Shown here: piece by piece, positions 53,303 through 54,782 of the stretch | How positions within the stretch are numbered: the first letter of the stretch is position 1 | Layout: the number at the start of each line of letters is the position of its first letter | Assembly (NCBI RefSeq): GCF_000943545.1 | Contig: NZ_JTHP01000045.1 | Location: 1 to 54,782, forward strand | Length of the DNA: 54,782 nucleotides | From: Paenibacillus terrae | Lineage (GTDB): Bacteria > Bacillota > Bacilli > Paenibacillales > Paenibacillaceae | Direction: 5' to 3' | Position numbers and translations under genes: made by a program | Notes under the pieces: model-generated | Told to the model about the DNA's origin: nothing | Seen by the model: the letters and a program-made list of their open reading frames with translations, nothing else | The model's database searches: none

Positions 53303-53359
53303 CCCGTTGATGATCTCATGAGCTTCGCATGGAAGATGCATGAAATTCATCAGCGGGCG
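53303..53359. terminator. hairpin between convergent genes
   Basis: GCCCGTTGATGA pairs with TCATCAGCGGGC, with one G-T pair, across a 33-base loop between the HxlR gene and the convergent GH18-type gene. T runs are absent, so its strength is uncertain. Confidence 0.5.
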
Positions 53360-53391
53360 GAATAAGAGCGAGACGTTATTGTGAGGTTTAC

Positions 53392-54639
53392 TTATTTGAA
53401 CTCGATAGATTCGTTCATCTTCGTCCAGGCAGTTTCTCCGATGATGCCCAGCCGCCAGATGGCGATGCCTTTCAGGTCATAACGTTTGGCCAGACCGATC
53501 TTGGCGTTGACGGTGCTGTCTTTTTCGCTACCCATAGAGATGCCTAAAATCAACTTGTCCCGCGAGGTTTCCTTCAAGGCCAGTCGAATGGCTTCGTCCA
53601 CTTTATCGAGTGGCTCAGGCGTTGCCTTTTGTCCGTAGTCATAGGCCATGATGATCAGATCGTCCGCCAGATTACCCAGCGTCTTGTAGTCGTAACCTGA
53701 GTAAGAGCTGTTCAGCGGGTGCAGGACGACAGTGAGCTTGAGTCCGGCCTGATGCGCTTTGGCGGACAGCTTTTGGATGAAGGCGTTGTAGTCTGAACGC
53801 GCCTTGGCTTTATCTCCGCTCCAGCCCAGCCCCTCGAGATCCAGCGTGATGCCTTTAAACTGCTTGTCGGTGGCGGTGCTGACGATTTGTGAAATCGTCT
53901 GCTCCTGAAGCTGTGCATTTTCCAAAACTTTGGTCAGCTCGTGATTGCCATCTCCAGAATAGACCATCAGGTAAGGGGAAGTCCCCTGACCGTCTGCCTC
54001 CTGTACAATGGACTCTGGTGTCACGGTGTCGGCGGCTTGAGGCCATTTGTATTCCTTGCCGCTGGTCGTAAATTGTCCGTTCGCATCAATTCGGCTCCAG
54101 CCGAAGGCTACCGCGTTAAAATCCGGTATTTTGGATTTTTGGTCGAAGGAAGATAGCGCATAAAATCCCACTGTATACATAGGCTCACGCGGCGATGTAA
54201 TGGATACTGTCCGCGTTCCCTGATTCCAGTTGACCGTGGCTCCAAACTGCTGCCCGAAGAAGCCTAACGGAATCATTGTGCTGCCACGCACGGTTTGCGG
54301 TGCGGCTGTTAGTTGCACCGTTTGCCCGTCGACTGTCGCATTGCGGCTACCCATTTTCAGCACCACCTGCTTGGTTGCAGAGCCCTGTGATTTGGTAGCG
54401 GTAATGCTTTGGCTGGCTTGATCCCATTTCACCGTAATGCCAAGAGCCTCAGAAATAGCACGAAAAGGGACCATGGTCGTGCCGTTCATCATTGCGGGCT
54501 GTACGGGGAACGGTAACGGATATCCGTCCAGCACAATGCTGACCTGCCCCGCATTGGCCTGCGCCGAAGGGCTATAGATGCCTGCGGCGGCACTCAGAAA
54601 GATGGCGCTGGATAACAGAGCCTTATTTACGATTTTCAT
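53392..54639 (-). CDS. secreted GH18-type protein with copper-amine-oxidase-like stalk domain
   Basis: A 415-residue exported protein. The signal peptide (1-29, ending SAQANA) is followed by a stalk domain of the copper-amine-oxidase N-terminal type (about 30-150: TMVPFRAISEALGITVKW, STMIPLGFFGQQFGATVNWN). A glycoside-hydrolase-18 barrel fills about 155-410 (FNAVAFGWSRIDANGQ, KGITLDLEGLGW, LADDLIIMAYDYG, RDKLILGISMG). The Asp-x-Glu end of the GH18 motif is kept in LDLEG. Relatives include spore-peptidoglycan hydrolases such as YaaH/SleL and chitinase-like proteins; the substrate is not settled. AGGAGAGTATAAG precedes the ATG. Confidence 0.87.
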   Translation of the reverse strand: MKIVNKALLSSAIFLSAAAGIYSPSAQANAGQVSIVLDGYPLPFPVQPAMMNGTTMVPFRAISEALGITVKWDQASQSITATKSQGSATKQVVLKMGSRNATVDGQTVQLTAAPQTVRGSTMIPLGFFGQQFGATVNWNQGTRTVSITSPREPMYTVGFYALSSFDQKSKIPDFNAVAFGWSRIDANGQFTTSGKEYKWPQAADTVTPESIVQEADGQGTSPYLMVYSGDGNHELTKVLENAQLQEQTISQIVSTATDKQFKGITLDLEGLGWSGDKAKARSDYNAFIQKLSAKAHQAGLKLTVVLHPLNSSYSGYDYKTLGNLADDLIIMAYDYGQKATPEPLDKVDEAIRLALKETSRDKLILGISMGSEKDSTVNAKIGLAKRYDLKGIAIWRLGIIGETAWTKMNESIEFK

Positions 54640-54782
54640 CTTATACTCTCCTATGCATCATAGATTACAAAGCTATCATGTTAGAATCGTGAGGTTTCTA
54701 CCATTTTATCAAAAAAAATGATAGATAGGTTAATGTTAAGTTCGTACATACAGTTTCGAATTCTATGCAAAATACAAAAAAG
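54640..54782. other. promoter region at the window end
   Basis: AT-rich upstream region of the GH18-type gene. No further gene is visible before the window ends. Confidence 0.4.

Overview
The window looks like a chromosomal stretch of a Paenibacillus-type Firmicute, probably of the P. polymyxa group. This rests on the tRNA order (Asn-Ser-Glu-Val-fMet-Asp-Phe-Thr-Tyr-His-Gln), strong AGGAGG-type ribosome binding sites, a Bacillus-type Fnr with C-terminal cysteines, a YesM/YesN pair beside a sugar ABC transporter, a bsdABCD-like decarboxylase locus, glnQHMP order, and LPXTG adhesins with a sortase. The species is inferred; no rRNA is present.

Layout. 1-2.1 kb: twenty tRNA genes plus a possible tRNA relic, closed by a terminator. 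2.1-5.5 kb: a NreABC-like respiratory sensing set (GAF protein, NarL-type regulator, PAS histidine kinase) facing an fnr gene across an FNR-type box. 5.5-7.8 kb: three copies of a 120-bp MITE-like repeat, a small gene under a Fur box, and a sugar-binding lipoprotein. 7.9-12.6 kb: two sugar permeases and a YesM/YesN two-component pair. 12.7-16.6 kb: LysR regulator divergent from ubiX-ubiD-bsdD and a flavin-type split-barrel protein. 16.7-19.1 kb: a secreted protein of about nine Ig-like domains. 19.2-21.1 kb: two-subunit L-serine dehydratase behind a tandem glycine riboswitch. 21.3-22.9 kb: a secreted OB-fold/amidotransferase-like protein. 23.2-28.9 kb: a five-gene oligopeptide ABC operon, followed by a LysR gene whose expected start codon is ACG. 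29.9-33.2 kb: glnQHMP-like amino-acid transporter with two GlnR/TnrA-type boxes. 33.3-33.7 kb: a cupin.

33.8-44.1 kb holds the most distinctive region. All genes lie on the minus strand: two tandem c-di-GMP-I riboswitches, a secreted transglutaminase-like protein whose signal peptide is out of frame by one base in a T6 run, a 1232-residue LPQTG adhesin, a class D-type sortase, a paralogous 1196-residue LPQTG adhesin, and a membrane diguanylate cyclase (GGDEF, no I-site). The two adhesin genes share a similar leader sequence. I read this as a surface-adhesion module coupled to c-di-GMP, with the signal sensed at one end and a cyclase encoded at the other.

44.2-54.8 kb: an AraC regulator, a 0.7-kb AT-rich gap, a DUF445 protein, a pyrimidine-dimer-glycosylase-like protein, a large hybrid sensor kinase broken by one nonsense codon and two frame changes, its probable SARP-type response regulator, a nitroreductase/HxlR divergent pair, and a secreted GH18-type protein with a stalk domain.
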